DNA of 64,000 nt from Desulfovibrio sp. (GTDB taxonomy: Bacteria; Desulfobacterota; Desulfovibrionia; Desulfovibrionales; Desulfovibrionaceae). Where the stretch lies: assembly GCF_019422935.1 (NCBI RefSeq), contig NZ_JAHZCJ010000005.1, positions 1 to 64,000 of the forward strand, given 5' to 3'. Positions 1 to 9,300 of this stretch are shown here, one piece after another. Position numbers and translations under genes: made by a program. The notes beneath the pieces are model-generated. The model had not been told where the DNA came from and searched no databases. It saw only the letters and a program-made list of their open reading frames with translations. Every line of letters begins with the position of its first letter. Position 1 is the stretch's first letter.

Positions 1-27
1 GAGAGCCTTACAGGCGCATATGAAAAA

Positions 28-46
28 CCCCCGGCTAAGCCGGGGG
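28..46. terminator. Intrinsic terminator hairpin
   Basis: A perfect 8-bp GC stem (28-35 with 39-46) closes a 3-nt loop. It is flanked by an A run on the left and an AT-rich stretch on the right, so it could stop transcription from either side. It probably ends a gene lying left of the window and insulates the cassette that starts at 229. Confidence 0.8.
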
Positions 47-228
47 ATATTTATTGTCTTTCATAAGCAAAAAAAGTTTTTTTCAGAAACATTTTTCCAA
101 CCTGCTCTATTTATAGTTGATAGTATTACCGAATATCAGATATGCCAGTTTTTGCCGCTTGAAAAAAATCACAAAAGACATAGGGTTAGCGCTATAAAAA
201 CACCGTATTGATCCACTAGGAGGATCGC

Positions 229-2283
229 ATGGAAGTAGTGCTCAGAGGCGTGCGCGGCAGCATTGCCGTGCCAGCTCCGGCCATGTCATTTTACGGTGGC
301 AACACCTCATGCGTTGAACTGCGCTCCGACAACGGGGCGCTTGTCTTTTTTGATGCTGGCACCGGTTTGCGGCAAGCTGGCGAAAGCCTGCCTGAAAGCG
401 GCACCTGCCATCTTTTTATTTCGCACGGGCACACAGACCACATCCAGGGGCTGGGGTTCTTTCCGCCCCTGCATTCCCCCCGCTGGACAACCCACATCTA
501 TATTCCCGCCTGGCTTGAGGACGTGCTGGACAATCACTTTGCCCACGGCATGTTCCCCATACCGTTCAGCGACTTTGCCGGAAACGTTGTGCGGCACAGC
601 CTTGAACCCGGTGACGAGGTGCATCCCGCCGATGGGGTCGCGGTTGCGGCCATAGCGGCCAATCATCCCGGCGGCGCGCTTGCCTACAGGGTTTGCGCCG
701 ACAATGCCGTTTTTGTGTACTCCGGCGATTATGAAATCACCCACGCCCCAGAGGTGCAGCAGGCCGCGCGCGAATTGCTTGAGGGCGCGGATCTGGCCGT
801 TGTGGACAGCATGTACAGCCAGGCCAGCTATATTGAAGGCTGGGGGCATTCCCGTTGGGAAGACTGGCGTGATCTGGGCCATGCCGCCGGAACGGGCTGC
901 ATAGTGCTTTCACATCATGCGCCGGACATGACAGACGCGCAGATAGACGCGCTACAGCGTGAGGCTCTGCAAAGTTGCCATGCAAGCGGGCAACGTCTGT
1001 GCTTTGCGCGTGAGGGCATGCGGTTCAGCCTGCCCATGCCCAGGCAGCAGGCCTGCGGAGAATGTGGTCTGGTTCAGTTCAGCGACTGGCTCGACAGGTT
1101 TCTGGATGACCTTTCGAAGTATCAGGACGAAAACACGCTGCTCGACCGCATACTTGCCAAATCCCGAGAGATCACGCGGGCAGATGCCGGAACCATTTTT
1201 CTTGTTGATGGGGAAGACCTGCTCTTTGCCTACACGCACAATGACAGTCTATTTTCTGTAAACACAGCCTCAAAGTTCGCCTATTCCTCGGCGCGCCTGC
1301 CCATCAATCCTCATTCAATTGCGGGCTATGCTGCCTGCACGGGCGAAATGCTCAATATTGTGGATGTGCGCGCCTTACCGAAGGATTTGCCGTTTTCGTT
1401 CCGCGAGGATTTTGACAAGGCAACGGGATACCACACGGAATCCATGCTTGTTGTGCCTTTTCACGACCACGCGGGGCGCATCTCGGGCGTGATGCAGCTC
1501 ATCAACAGCCTTGATCCGCGCACGGGCAAGCCCCGCAAGTTCACTCACGATATGGAGCGGCATATACGGGTGCTGGCCCGCGAAATTGCCAATATCCTTG
1601 AACGCAGCCATCAGGTGCGGGCAAGCATTAACCGGCTTGTGCGGCTGGCATCCGTGCATGACCCGCTTGAAACTGGCCCCCATGCCGAGCGCGTGGGCGC
1701 CATTGCCGCAGAAATGTATCAGGTACGGGCCAACCGCCTGTGCCTTGACCCGGACGTGACCCTGCACGTCAAAAGCCAGATACGCCTTGCCGCCATGCTG
1801 CACGACATAGGCAAGGTGGGCGTGAGCGATCTGCTGCTGAAAAAGCCGGGCAAGCTCTCTGATGAAGAAATGGCCGTCATGCGGTCGCATACGGTTATCG
1901 GCGCGGGCATTCTGGAGGCAGAGGCCCAGAGTGGCGGATTCATGACCTTTGCCCGCGAGATAGCCCACCATCACCACCAGAAATGGAACGGCAAGGGCTA
2001 TGCAGGCCCGAGCGACGCAGGCAGGCTGGAAGGGGAGGATATCCCCCTTGCGGCACGTATAACCGCCATTGCCGATGTGTTTGACGCGCTGGTTTCTCCC
2101 CGTTCGTACAAGGCCGCATGGCCGCATGAAAAGGCTCTTGCCCTCCTGCGTGAGGAGGCTGGCAGCCATTTTGACCCCCAGCTTGTGGAATGCCTTGAAG
2201 AAATCATGGACGTTGTCGCCAAAATTTATGAGCGCTTTCCTGATGCGGAGCCGGAACAGACAAACCGCGATACTGCTTCATGA
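229..2283 (+). CDS. MBL-fold / GAF / HD-GYP signalling protein
   Basis: A 684-residue cytoplasmic protein with three modules. Residues 1-270 form a metallo-beta-lactamase-fold hydrolase with the metal motif SHGHTDH (H66, H68, D70, H71). A GAF sensor domain spans about 290-450, and an HD-GYP domain about 480-660 with HDIGK at 525-529. HD-GYP proteins hydrolyse cyclic-di-GMP. The signature here reads HHHQKWNGKGYAG, so the P of GYP is A, while the metal-binding H and D residues are kept. The start has a strong AGGAGG site 5 nt upstream. The stop overlaps the next start in an ATGA, so it is translationally coupled to the cyclase gene. The substrate of the MBL domain cannot be read from sequence. 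Confidence 0.9.
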   Translation: MEVVLRGVRGSIAVPAPAMSFYGGNTSCVELRSDNGALVFFDAGTGLRQAGESLPESGTCHLFISHGHTDHIQGLGFFPPLHSPRWTTHIYIPAWLEDVLDNHFAHGMFPIPFSDFAGNVVRHSLEPGDEVHPADGVAVAAIAANHPGGALAYRVCADNAVFVYSGDYEITHAPEVQQAARELLEGADLAVVDSMYSQASYIEGWGHSRWEDWRDLGHAAGTGCIVLSHHAPDMTDAQIDALQREALQSCHASGQRLCFAREGMRFSLPMPRQQACGECGLVQFSDWLDRFLDDLSKYQDENTLLDRILAKSREITRADAGTIFLVDGEDLLFAYTHNDSLFSVNTASKFAYSSARLPINPHSIAGYAACTGEMLNIVDVRALPKDLPFSFREDFDKATGYHTESMLVVPFHDHAGRISGVMQLINSLDPRTGKPRKFTHDMERHIRVLAREIANILERSHQVRASINRLVRLASVHDPLETGPHAERVGAIAAEMYQVRANRLCLDPDVTLHVKSQIRLAAMLHDIGKVGVSDLLLKKPGKLSDEEMAVMRSHTVIGAGILEAEAQSGGFMTFAREIAHHHHQKWNGKGYAGPSDAGRLEGEDIPLAARITAIADVFDALVSPRSYKAAWPHEKALALLREEAGSHFDPQLVECLEEIMDVVAKIYERFPDAEPEQTNRDTAS

Positions 2284-4478
2284 ACATTGCCGTTGCCTTG
2301 AAACGGCTGCTGCGGCAGCCGTGGCTTTTCACCGCCCTTGTGGGGCTGTGCGGCGGCCTTGCCATGCTGGCGCTGTATGTGGTGCAGCCTGCGGCGCTGC
2401 AACGCCTTGATCTGAGAATTTACGATGCGCTGCTGCCCCTGCGGCGGCAAAGCGAGCCTTCTCCTGTACCTCTTGTTGTCGATATAGACGAGGAAGCTCT
2501 GGCCCGGTACGGGCAGTGGCCTTGGCCCCGGTATCTGGTGGCAGACCTTGTGGACAGACTGGCGCGAAACGGCGTTGCCTCCATCGGGCTGGACATCATG
2601 TTTGCAGAGCCGGACAGAACCTCGCCAACGCGCATGCGCGCGGGGCTTTATCGAGACAGGGGCGTGACGCTGGAAATTGTGGGCCTGCCCTCGTTTTTGG
2701 CGGATTTTGATACCTTGCTTGCTGCCTCCGTGCGCGCTGCGCCCGTGGTGTTGGGCGCGTTTGCCCGCTATGCGGGCGAGGCGTATTCCGGCCCCATGCC
2801 CCAGCCTCCGGCCATGATAGCGCGCGGCGGCAAGGATGCCCCCCCATTCGATGCCTATTTGCCTTCAGCGGCAGGCGCTGTTTTGCCCTTGCCGCAGCTG
2901 TTTGCAGAGGCCCCCGTGGGTTTTGTGAATGTATCGCCCGATGCGGATGGTCTCGTGCGGCAGGTTCCGCTGCTCCTCAGGCTTGGCGATGCCGTTTACC
3001 CCTCGCTGGCTTTGCAGGCCCTCATGCGCGCGCTGGGGACAGATGCCCTGCGGCTGTATACCGGGCCGGACGGGCTTTTCAGCGTGGCGGCGGGGGAGTT
3101 CAAGATTCCGGTTTCGCGCGAGGGCTATATGCTGGTTCCCTTTCAGGGGGGGCGGCATACCTATCGGTATATCAGCGCGGCCAAGGTGCTGGATGGCAGT
3201 GCAAAGCGGGATGATATTGACGGTTGTATCGCCTTTGTGGGCACTTCCGCACCCGGTCTGGCCGACATCCGCGCAACGCCCTTTGACAGGGTGATGCCGG
3301 GGGTGGAGGTGCATGCGGCGGCCATAGACGCCATGATCAGCGGCAATTTTGTGCAGTTGCCATCCTGGGGGCCGGGGGCGCAGGCCTTGATAATCGCCTT
3401 TGTGACCTGCGCGGCAACGCTTGCCTTTGGCTTTGCCGGGCCGCGCGTATATGTGCCGTCCTCCTTGGCGCTGATGGGCGCTACGGTCGTGGCTTCACGC
3501 CAGCTGTTTATGGGGGGCCTCTTTCTCTCGCCCCTCTATGGTCTGCTCACCACCCTGCTGTGCGGCGGTTTGCTGCTGAGTGTGCGCTTCTGGCAGGAGG
3601 AAAAGCAGAAAATCGTTCTGCGCCGGGCGTTTTCGCGCTATGTGTCGCCGGAGGTGGTCAAGCGGATCAGCAAGCGGCAGGGCGATCTGCTGGCTGGCGA
3701 AAACCGCGAGCTTTCTATCCTGTTCACGGATATTCGGGGTTTTACGAGCCTTTCTGAATCGCTTTCGCCTCAGGATGTGGTGCAGCTGCTGAATCGCTAT
3801 TTTACGCCCATGACGGCCATTGTGCGTAGTCGGCAGGGAACGCTGGACAAGTTCATCGGTGATGCGCTCATGGCCTTCTGGAACGCGCCCCTTGATGTGC
3901 CGGGCCATCCCACGCTGGCGGTGGACGCCGCACTGAGCATGCAAGAGCAGCTTGAGGCGCTGAACGGCGAAATTGAGGCGAGCTTTGGCATACGGCTTGC
4001 GATGGGCGCGGGCATTCACACCGGGCAGGCCTACGTGGGCAACATGGGGTCAGACGACCTCATCAACTACACCCTCATAGGCGACAACGTAAATCTGGCC
4101 TCGCGCCTTGAGGGGCTGTGCAAACGTTATGGCGCGCCCGTGGTGGTGAGCGGAGATACCAGGGAAGGCTGCGGGGATGCCTTTGCCTTTGTTCATCTTG
4201 ACGTGCTGCGCGTGAAGGGCAAGACGAAGCCCGTCAGCATCTACTGGCCCATGAGGCCGGGTACGGATGCAATTTTTCAGGCGGCTATGCCGCAATGGAG
4301 CGCGGCGCGCGCGCTGTATGGAAAGGGGGATTTTGCCAAGGCAGCGGCTGGTTTTGCCGCGCTGGCAAAAAGGTATCCAGCCGTGCGCCTGTTTGGTCTG
4401 TATCATGAGCGCTCGCTCATGCTTGCGCAGAATCCACCTGCCCAGTGGGACGGCATCTGGACAATGGAAGGCAAGTAG
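2280..4478 (+). CDS. CHASE2-domain class III adenylate/guanylate cyclase
   Basis: A 732-residue membrane protein. One N-terminal transmembrane helix (about 16-36) is followed by a CHASE2 extracytoplasmic sensor (about 40-350), three closely spaced membrane helices (about 362-435) and a cytoplasmic class III cyclase domain (about 465-655). The metal-binding aspartates lie in FTDIRGF and FIGDALMAF, and the transition-state N and R in NLASRLE. The purine-selecting positions appear to be K (in LDKFIGD) and T (in NYTLIGD). That K/T pair is known from adenylate cyclases such as Anabaena CyaB1, so cAMP is the likelier product. A C-terminal extension of about 70 residues follows. It overlaps the upstream gene by 4 nt and lies 27 nt before the FecR gene. 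Confidence 0.9.
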   Translation: MNIAVALKRLLRQPWLFTALVGLCGGLAMLALYVVQPAALQRLDLRIYDALLPLRRQSEPSPVPLVVDIDEEALARYGQWPWPRYLVADLVDRLARNGVASIGLDIMFAEPDRTSPTRMRAGLYRDRGVTLEIVGLPSFLADFDTLLAASVRAAPVVLGAFARYAGEAYSGPMPQPPAMIARGGKDAPPFDAYLPSAAGAVLPLPQLFAEAPVGFVNVSPDADGLVRQVPLLLRLGDAVYPSLALQALMRALGTDALRLYTGPDGLFSVAAGEFKIPVSREGYMLVPFQGGRHTYRYISAAKVLDGSAKRDDIDGCIAFVGTSAPGLADIRATPFDRVMPGVEVHAAAIDAMISGNFVQLPSWGPGAQALIIAFVTCAATLAFGFAGPRVYVPSSLALMGATVVASRQLFMGGLFLSPLYGLLTTLLCGGLLLSVRFWQEEKQKIVLRRAFSRYVSPEVVKRISKRQGDLLAGENRELSILFTDIRGFTSLSESLSPQDVVQLLNRYFTPMTAIVRSRQGTLDKFIGDALMAFWNAPLDVPGHPTLAVDAALSMQEQLEALNGEIEASFGIRLAMGAGIHTGQAYVGNMGSDDLINYTLIGDNVNLASRLEGLCKRYGAPVVVSGDTREGCGDAFAFVHLDVLRVKGKTKPVSIYWPMRPGTDAIFQAAMPQWSAARALYGKGDFAKAAAGFAALAKRYPAVRLFGLYHERSLMLAQNPPAQWDGIWTMEGK

Positions 4479-4505
4479 AAACATCCTGTTGCTGTGGGGG
4501 GAACC

Positions 4506-5558
4506 ATGATTCGTTCATTGCTGGGGCGCGGGGCTTTGGCCCTGTGCCTGACGTTGCTGGCTGGGGGTGTATGCACGGCCAAGGATGTGGGACAGGTTAT
4601 TTCCTTCAAGGCTGGCGTTACTGCCCAAAGGGATGGACAGGCCGTGCCGCTGGACATGAAAAGCCCGGTTGGGGATCGGGATACGCTGACGACAGACGCC
4701 ACGGGTCGGGCGCAGATTCTTTTTGACGACGACACTACAGTGTCGCTTGGTTCCAACACGTCCATGAGCCTTGAAACTGTGGTCGCTGAAGGCGCGAATC
4801 CTGCCTTCAAGGCCAGAATGGGGCAGGGCATAGCCCGGTTTATCACGGGCAAGATTGTGGAAAAAAATCCTGACGGGTTTTCTGTGGTCACGCCGGATGC
4901 TACCGTTGGCATTCGCGGCACCATGCTTTCCGTTAAAGTGGATATCGCCGGCACAACCGTGTGTGTAGCCAATACCTCCAAAGAGGTTTTTGTTAACGGT
5001 GTGCGGGTGCCGTCCGGTTTCAAGATCACCTTGCCGCAGGGTACGGTTACCCCCATGACGCCAGCAGACCACAACCTGATATCTGAAAGCGTGGCAGCCA
5101 ACAGACCCGCCTCTGGCGGAACCGCGCAGCTGGCGCCGCCTTCCCCCGTAATGGGGAACCCAATTACGCCAACGACCCTGGCGCAGACGCCCATTGTTGC
5201 GCAGGCGCTGGGCGAGGGATTCCGGCAAACGGGCAACGCCAATGTGTCGGGTTCGCTGACAAGTGATGGGTACACAGGATCGTTCAGTTTCCTGGTTAAT
5301 CTGACAAACGGCAATGTGAGCAACGGGGTCATGCGGTCTGGTAATTCGGACGTTACTCCTAACCCTCTCACAGGAGGAAGCGGCAGTATTAGCGGTTCAA
5401 GCCTTAATGTATCGGGGTTTGCTGACGGTTCTATTACGGGAAGTATGAGTGGGTCAGCATCGCGAAATACATCCGGATTATCTGTTTCGGGTGGGTACGC
5501 TATCCGCAATTCCGACGGTGTTCAAGAATCTGGCTCGTTTTCCGGCAAGCAACGATAG
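4506..5558 (+). CDS. Exported FecR-domain protein with a glycine/serine-rich C-terminal domain
   Basis: A 350-residue protein. The ATG at 4506 is preferred over an in-frame GTG at 4494 because GGGGGAA lies just ahead of the ATG. An N-terminal signal peptide (about 1-24) shows no lipobox. A FecR-type domain follows: a conserved stretch with TPDATVGIRGTM near residue 135 matches the family's GIRGT signature. The last ~110 residues are rich in G, S, T and N in alternating strands (for example SGSLTSDGYTGSFSF) and end in SGSFSGKQR. This resembles the small C-terminal beta-barrels of Slam-exported proteins. It sits between the cyclase gene and the beta-barrel gene, which starts 12 nt downstream. 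The surface-export idea is inference. Confidence 0.85.
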   Translation: MIRSLLGRGALALCLTLLAGGVCTAKDVGQVISFKAGVTAQRDGQAVPLDMKSPVGDRDTLTTDATGRAQILFDDDTTVSLGSNTSMSLETVVAEGANPAFKARMGQGIARFITGKIVEKNPDGFSVVTPDATVGIRGTMLSVKVDIAGTTVCVANTSKEVFVNGVRVPSGFKITLPQGTVTPMTPADHNLISESVAANRPASGGTAQLAPPSPVMGNPITPTTLAQTPIVAQALGEGFRQTGNANVSGSLTSDGYTGSFSFLVNLTNGNVSNGVMRSGNSDVTPNPLTGGSGSISGSSLNVSGFADGSITGSMSGSASRNTSGLSVSGGYAIRNSDGVQESGSFSGKQR

Positions 5559-5570
5559 GTGGAGCAATCA

Positions 5571-6944
5571 ATGATATGTAATCCATTCCGCCTGTTGCAG
5601 CTCTGCTGTAGGTTCGCGCTGGTGCCCCTGTGCATGCTTTTGCTGGTCAGTACCGCCATCGCCGCAGATGATTCACCCGCTCTGCGCACTGCGGTGGGAT
5701 CCGCAAAGGCGGATGCTGCTGCTCTCATGCAACAGGGCAAATATGCTTCCGCATACGACATGTACATGCGCCTGCTGCGTGAAGCACCGGACGATGATGA
5801 AATCAACCTTAATCTGGCGCGCAGCTCCATGCGCAGCGGGCGGTACAATCAGGCCGTAATGGCCTATGAGCGCCTCACGGAAAAGTATCCGTCGGAACCG
5901 GTGCTCTACAGCGAGCTGGCACAGGCCTACATGGCGCTTGAAGACCGTGTAAGCGCGGAGCAAGCCATGGCAACCATGCGGTCGCTGAATCCCAACATCA
6001 ACAAGGCTGATAATGACCGACTGCTTGATTCGCTTGAAAAGCGCTACGATCACTGGCAGGTGCACGGCAAACTCCACACTGGTCTGCTGTACGACTCCAA
6101 CGCTACATTTGGCCCCTCAAGTACCACCATGGACATGGGGGTTTGGCGCGTAACCCTGCCGGATGCGGAAGCCAAAAGCACATTTGGCGCGTATCTTGGG
6201 GCAAACCTTGATGTGGGCTGGAAGTCCGAGCGGGACACGCCATGGTGGATCGTGGGTGATGCGCAGGGCATGGCGCGCGGTAATGGAGATTCATCGCTTG
6301 ATGATGTACACAGCCGCACTTCTGAATGGGGCAGGGCGGCGGTGGGCCTTCGCCACCTCGCGCCCTCAACCATGTTTGATCTGCGCCTTAAGAGCGAAGT
6401 TTTTGATTATCAGTGGTACCAGAATGTCACGGCATCCGGCCCGGAAGCGACCTGGCTTTGGGCGGTCACGCCCTCATGGCATCTCATTACGCGCGGTACC
6501 CTGGATTCGCGGGCATACTCGCGGGACGGCGACCGCAACGGCGCGTACTGGACACTGGGCCAGTATGTTCGGCGTTTTTTTGGCGAGAGCAACCATGAAA
6601 TTATGGTTGGTCTGAGTTACGTGGGCGGCAATACGCCGGAGAAGGCCGATTACTGCTACACTGGATGGGAAGCCAGCGCCCGGCTTTCACTCAAACTACC
6701 CAAGGGCTTTGAGTTCGCCCCCTTTGTTTCCTTTGAAAACGACTGGTACAACGGCCCGGCAACGGCCCTTGAAACGTCCAACAGGCTTGACCAGAAATGG
6801 CGCACCGGCGCGGCCCTTACGTGGCATATTACCGATGCCTGGTCTGTTGAAACTTCGTACCAGTATACACACAACAACTCAGAAAGCCCGCTGTACAGAT
6901 ACGACCAGTCCCTTGTTTCACTGGGGGTTGCCTGGTCGTTCTAG
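5571..6944 (+). CDS. TPR plus outer-membrane beta-barrel protein, Slam/DUF560-like
   Basis: A 457-residue protein. The ATG at 5571 follows a GGTGGAG site; an in-frame GTG at 5559 is less likely. A signal peptide (about 1-33, ending AIAAD) is followed by TPR repeats (about 45-150; for example QQGKYASAYDMYMRLL and RSGRYNQAVMAYERL) and then a beta-barrel of alternating aromatic strands to the C-terminus. The barrel begins with GLLYDSN, like the DSN motif of DUF560 proteins, and ends in a terminal F (LGVAWSF), the usual outer-membrane targeting residue. This architecture matches surface lipoprotein assembly modulators (Slam), which move specific cargo to or across the outer membrane. The neighbouring FecR protein is the obvious candidate cargo. 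A generic TPR-porin remains possible. Confidence 0.8.
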   Translation: MICNPFRLLQLCCRFALVPLCMLLLVSTAIAADDSPALRTAVGSAKADAAALMQQGKYASAYDMYMRLLREAPDDDEINLNLARSSMRSGRYNQAVMAYERLTEKYPSEPVLYSELAQAYMALEDRVSAEQAMATMRSLNPNINKADNDRLLDSLEKRYDHWQVHGKLHTGLLYDSNATFGPSSTTMDMGVWRVTLPDAEAKSTFGAYLGANLDVGWKSERDTPWWIVGDAQGMARGNGDSSLDDVHSRTSEWGRAAVGLRHLAPSTMFDLRLKSEVFDYQWYQNVTASGPEATWLWAVTPSWHLITRGTLDSRAYSRDGDRNGAYWTLGQYVRRFFGESNHEIMVGLSYVGGNTPEKADYCYTGWEASARLSLKLPKGFEFAPFVSFENDWYNGPATALETSNRLDQKWRTGAALTWHITDAWSVETSYQYTHNNSESPLYRYDQSLVSLGVAWSF

Positions 6945-7016
6945 GAACCGTCATTGTGCTGTTGAGACAAAAGAGCCATCGTGTCGTCAGTTCCAAGTAA
7001 GCTTCATGCACGACAA

Positions 7017-7049
7017 AAAAGGGCTTGTGGGTATATCACAAGCCCTTTT
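7017..7049. terminator. Bidirectional terminator (first of a pair)
   Basis: A perfect 13-bp stem (7017-7029 with 7037-7049) includes A4/T4 ends and closes a 7-nt loop. It ends the plus-strand cassette. Confidence 0.9.
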
Positions 7050-7080
7050 GCATAAAATCTGCGAGGGCACCAGGGACAAA

Positions 7081-7109
7081 AAAAGAGCCGCAGTAACTGC
7101 GGCTCTTTT
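7081..7109. terminator. Bidirectional terminator (second of a pair)
   Basis: A perfect 13-bp stem (7081-7093 with 7097-7109) with a TAA loop and A4/T4 ends. It lies 32 nt before the stop of the convergent ACT-domain gene, so it probably serves the minus-strand operon. Confidence 0.9.
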
Positions 7110-7141
7110 AGTTTTAAAATCCTGAGGCTTGCTGCAACGCC

Positions 7142-7573
7142 CTAGCGGGCGCATAGGCGCTCAGCCGGGATAATGACAAAGTTGTGGGCCTTGAGCACTT
7201 CAATGGCCTGATCGACCTTGTCAAAGCGGAAGATCATGACGGCGCTTTCGGCTTCGCGCTGCACGAAGGCGTACATGTATTCCACGTTGATGCCGTTCTT
7301 GGAAACCGTCTGAAGCACGGAATCAAGGCCGCCGGGGACATCGGGAACTTCCACGGCCACAACGCTGGTGCGGCCAAGGGTAAACCCCTTTTCCTTCAAA
7401 ACAACCTTGGCTTTATCATGATCGCATACAATCATGCGCAGAATGCCGAAATCAGAAGTATCGGCCAGCGAGAGCGCGCGAATGTTAATGCCAGCCTCTG
7501 CCAGTGTATGCGTAACCTCGGCCAGACGCCCGGCCCGGTTTTCCAGAAAAACTGAAAGCTGTTCCGTTTTCAT
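7142..7573 (-). CDS. Tandem ACT-domain protein
   Basis: A 143-residue protein made of two ACT domains and nothing else. The first (about 3-70) opens [19 protein letters not shown] and the second (about 72-140) opens [17 protein letters not shown], each showing the amino-acid-binding turn of the family. ACT domains bind amino acids and regulate metabolic enzymes. Stand-alone tandem-ACT proteins have no known reaction. It lies 29 nt downstream of tatA on the same strand and is probably the last gene of the transcript before the paired terminators. The ligand cannot be told from sequence. Confidence 0.88.
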   Translation of the reverse strand: MKTEQLSVFLENRAGRLAEVTHTLAEAGINIRALSLADTSDFGILRMIVCDHDKAKVVLKEKGFTLGRTSVVAVEVPDVPGGLDSVLQTVSKNGINVEYMYAFVQREAESAVMIFRFDKVDQAIEVLKAHNFVIIPAERLCAR

Positions 7574-7602
7574 GACAAATCCTTGTGTTTCAACGGGCGG
7601 TT

Positions 7603-7812
7603 CTATGCCTTGTGATTGGGATCGTCAGTAGACGTGGGCTGCTTTTTATCCTTGGGGGTTATGTCAATTTCATCCGGCTCGGTCGAGGAGCGGCGAAAGT
7701 TGCGGATTGCCCGACCCAGCCCACCGCCGATTTCCGGCAGTTTGTTCGACCCGAAAACAAGCAGAACCACAACAAGTAAGAGCAATAATTCAGGCATGCT
7801 TACGCCGAACAT
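7603..7812 (-). CDS. tatA: Sec-independent protein translocase TatA/TatE subunit
   Basis: A 69-residue protein when started at 7812, where GGAGG lies 8 nt upstream; the reading frame is open further upstream but that extension lacks the family pattern. One N-terminal transmembrane helix (about 6-20, [14 protein letters not shown]) is followed by the TatA hinge [14 protein letters not shown] and an amphipathic helix (about 30-42), then a charged tail. TatA forms the pore that exports folded twin-arginine proteins across the inner membrane. TatB and TatC are not in this window. It sits between rho and the ACT-protein gene. Confidence 0.92.
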   Translation of the reverse strand: MFGVSMPELLLLLVVVLLVFGSNKLPEIGGGLGRAIRNFRRSSTEPDEIDITPKDKKQPTSTDDPNHKA

Positions 7813-7972
7813 GCGGGGAGCCTCCGTTGAGAGTTGGGCAACAATGCAAATTACACCCAAAAAGATAAGCCTTGCTAAACCCAAGGTCAAGGTGAAACCT
7901 GGAGCCGACCAGGTTGACGGCTCCAGCCTCGCGTCGCAGAGCGGCAATTTGCCTTGGTTGGCTGCCGGGGGC

Positions 7973-9268
7973 TTACTTGCCCATGGCGTTCATGAAATCC
8001 TTGTTGGATTTGGTCGCGCGCATTTTGTCCAGCAAAAATTCCATACTGTCGATGGAAGACATGGGCGCAAGAATCTTGCGCAGAATCCACACGCGGTTGA
8101 GCACATCGTCGGCCAGCAGCAGGTCTTCCTTGCGGGTGCCCGTGCGGTTGATGTCGATGGCGGGGAAGACGCGTTTTTCCGAAAGGTGGCGGTCGAGGTA
8201 GATTTCCATGTTGCCGGTACCTTTGAACTCTTCAAAGATAACTTCATCCATGCGGGAACCCGTGTCGATAAGCGCCGTAGCGATGATGGTGAGGCTGCCG
8301 CCTTCTTCAATATTGCGGGCCGCGCCAAAAAAGCGTTTGGGCCGTTGCAGGGCGTTGGCGTCAAGACCACCGGAGAGCACCCGGCCGGAAGAAGGGGTAA
8401 CAGCGTTATACGCGCGCCCCAGGCGGGTGATGGAGTCGAGCAGGATGACAACGTCGCGCTTGCGTTCCACAAGGCGCTTGGCTTTTTCAAGCACCATTTC
8501 GCACACCTGCACGTGGCGCTGCGGCGGTTCGTCAAAGGTGGAGCTGATAACCTCGGCCTTTTTGACTGTGCGCTCCATGTCGGTGACTTCTTCCGGGCGC
8601 TCGTCAATCAAAAGCACAATGAGGTACACATCGGGGTTGTTGGCATTAATGGCATTGGCCAGCGCCTGGAGCAGGATTGTTTTACCCGTGCGCGGAGGGG
8701 CCACGATGAGGCCGCGCTGCCCGCAGCCAATGGGGGCCATGATGTCGATTACGCGGTTGGAAAGATTTTTCTCGCCATTTTCCATGACGAGCTGGCGGTC
8801 AGGATAGATTGGCGTGAGGTTGTCGAACAGAACAAGATTTTTAGCGTGTTCCGGCGGTTCAAAGCCGATCTCGGTGACCTTGAGCAGGGCAAAGTAGCGT
8901 TCGCCCTCCTTGGGGGGGCGGATCTGACCGGAAACTATATCGCCCTTGCGTAAGGAAAACCGCCTGATCTGCGAGGGCGACACGTAGATGTCGTCCGGGC
9001 CGGGCATATAGCTGCACAGCGGCGACCGCAAAAAGCCAAAGCCATCGGGCAGAATTTCAAGCACGCCATCACCGTAAATGGCGCCGTTTTGTGAAGCACA
9101 GGTGGAAAGCAGAGCGAAAATGAGTTCCTGCTTACGCATGGAACTGGCATTTTCAATTTCATACTGCTCAGCCAGCTCCATGAGTTCCTGCATGCTACGC
9201 GTCTTCAGATCCGTGAGGCTCAAGGCGCTGTCGGTCAACAGTGTGGAAGTAGCTTTCTTTTTGCGCAT
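7973..9268 (-). CDS. rho: Transcription termination factor Rho
   Basis: A 431-residue RNA-dependent hexameric ATPase that ends transcription at unstructured RNA. It shows an N-terminal helical domain (about 15-60), a cold-shock-like RNA-binding domain ([20 protein letters not shown], about 73-95), the Walker A motif APPRTGKT (usual Rho form APPKAGKT), Walker [13 protein letters not shown] and the Q/R-loop region. The length matches E. coli Rho (419) closely. A near-perfect palindrome lies 33 nt upstream of the start and may be part of leader control. CarD is encoded immediately upstream. Confidence 0.98.
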   Translation of the reverse strand: MRKKKATSTLLTDSALSLTDLKTRSMQELMELAEQYEIENASSMRKQELIFALLSTCASQNGAIYGDGVLEILPDGFGFLRSPLCSYMPGPDDIYVSPSQIRRFSLRKGDIVSGQIRPPKEGERYFALLKVTEIGFEPPEHAKNLVLFDNLTPIYPDRQLVMENGEKNLSNRVIDIMAPIGCGQRGLIVAPPRTGKTILLQALANAINANNPDVYLIVLLIDERPEEVTDMERTVKKAEVISSTFDEPPQRHVQVCEMVLEKAKRLVERKRDVVILLDSITRLGRAYNAVTPSSGRVLSGGLDANALQRPKRFFGAARNIEEGGSLTIIATALIDTGSRMDEVIFEEFKGTGNMEIYLDRHLSEKRVFPAIDINRTGTRKEDLLLADDVLNRVWILRKILAPMSSIDSMEFLLDKMRATKSNKDFMNAMGK

Positions 9269-9300
9269 AACAGTCCGATATTTTGATAAGACACAGGGTA

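Noticed and set aside
20..211. Plus-strand frame of 63 codons
   Set aside because: Starts at the terminator hairpin, has no ribosome-binding site and AT-rich codons unlike its neighbours.
4403..5509. Minus-strand open frame (368 codons)
   Set aside because: Antisense to the FecR protein, whose signal peptide, FecR motif and ribosome-binding site are clear.
7616..8953. Long plus-strand open frame (445 codons)
   Set aside because: It runs opposite rho and tatA. The minus strand holds clear Rho motifs, and the plus frame has no domain; GC-rich coding often leaves open antisense frames.
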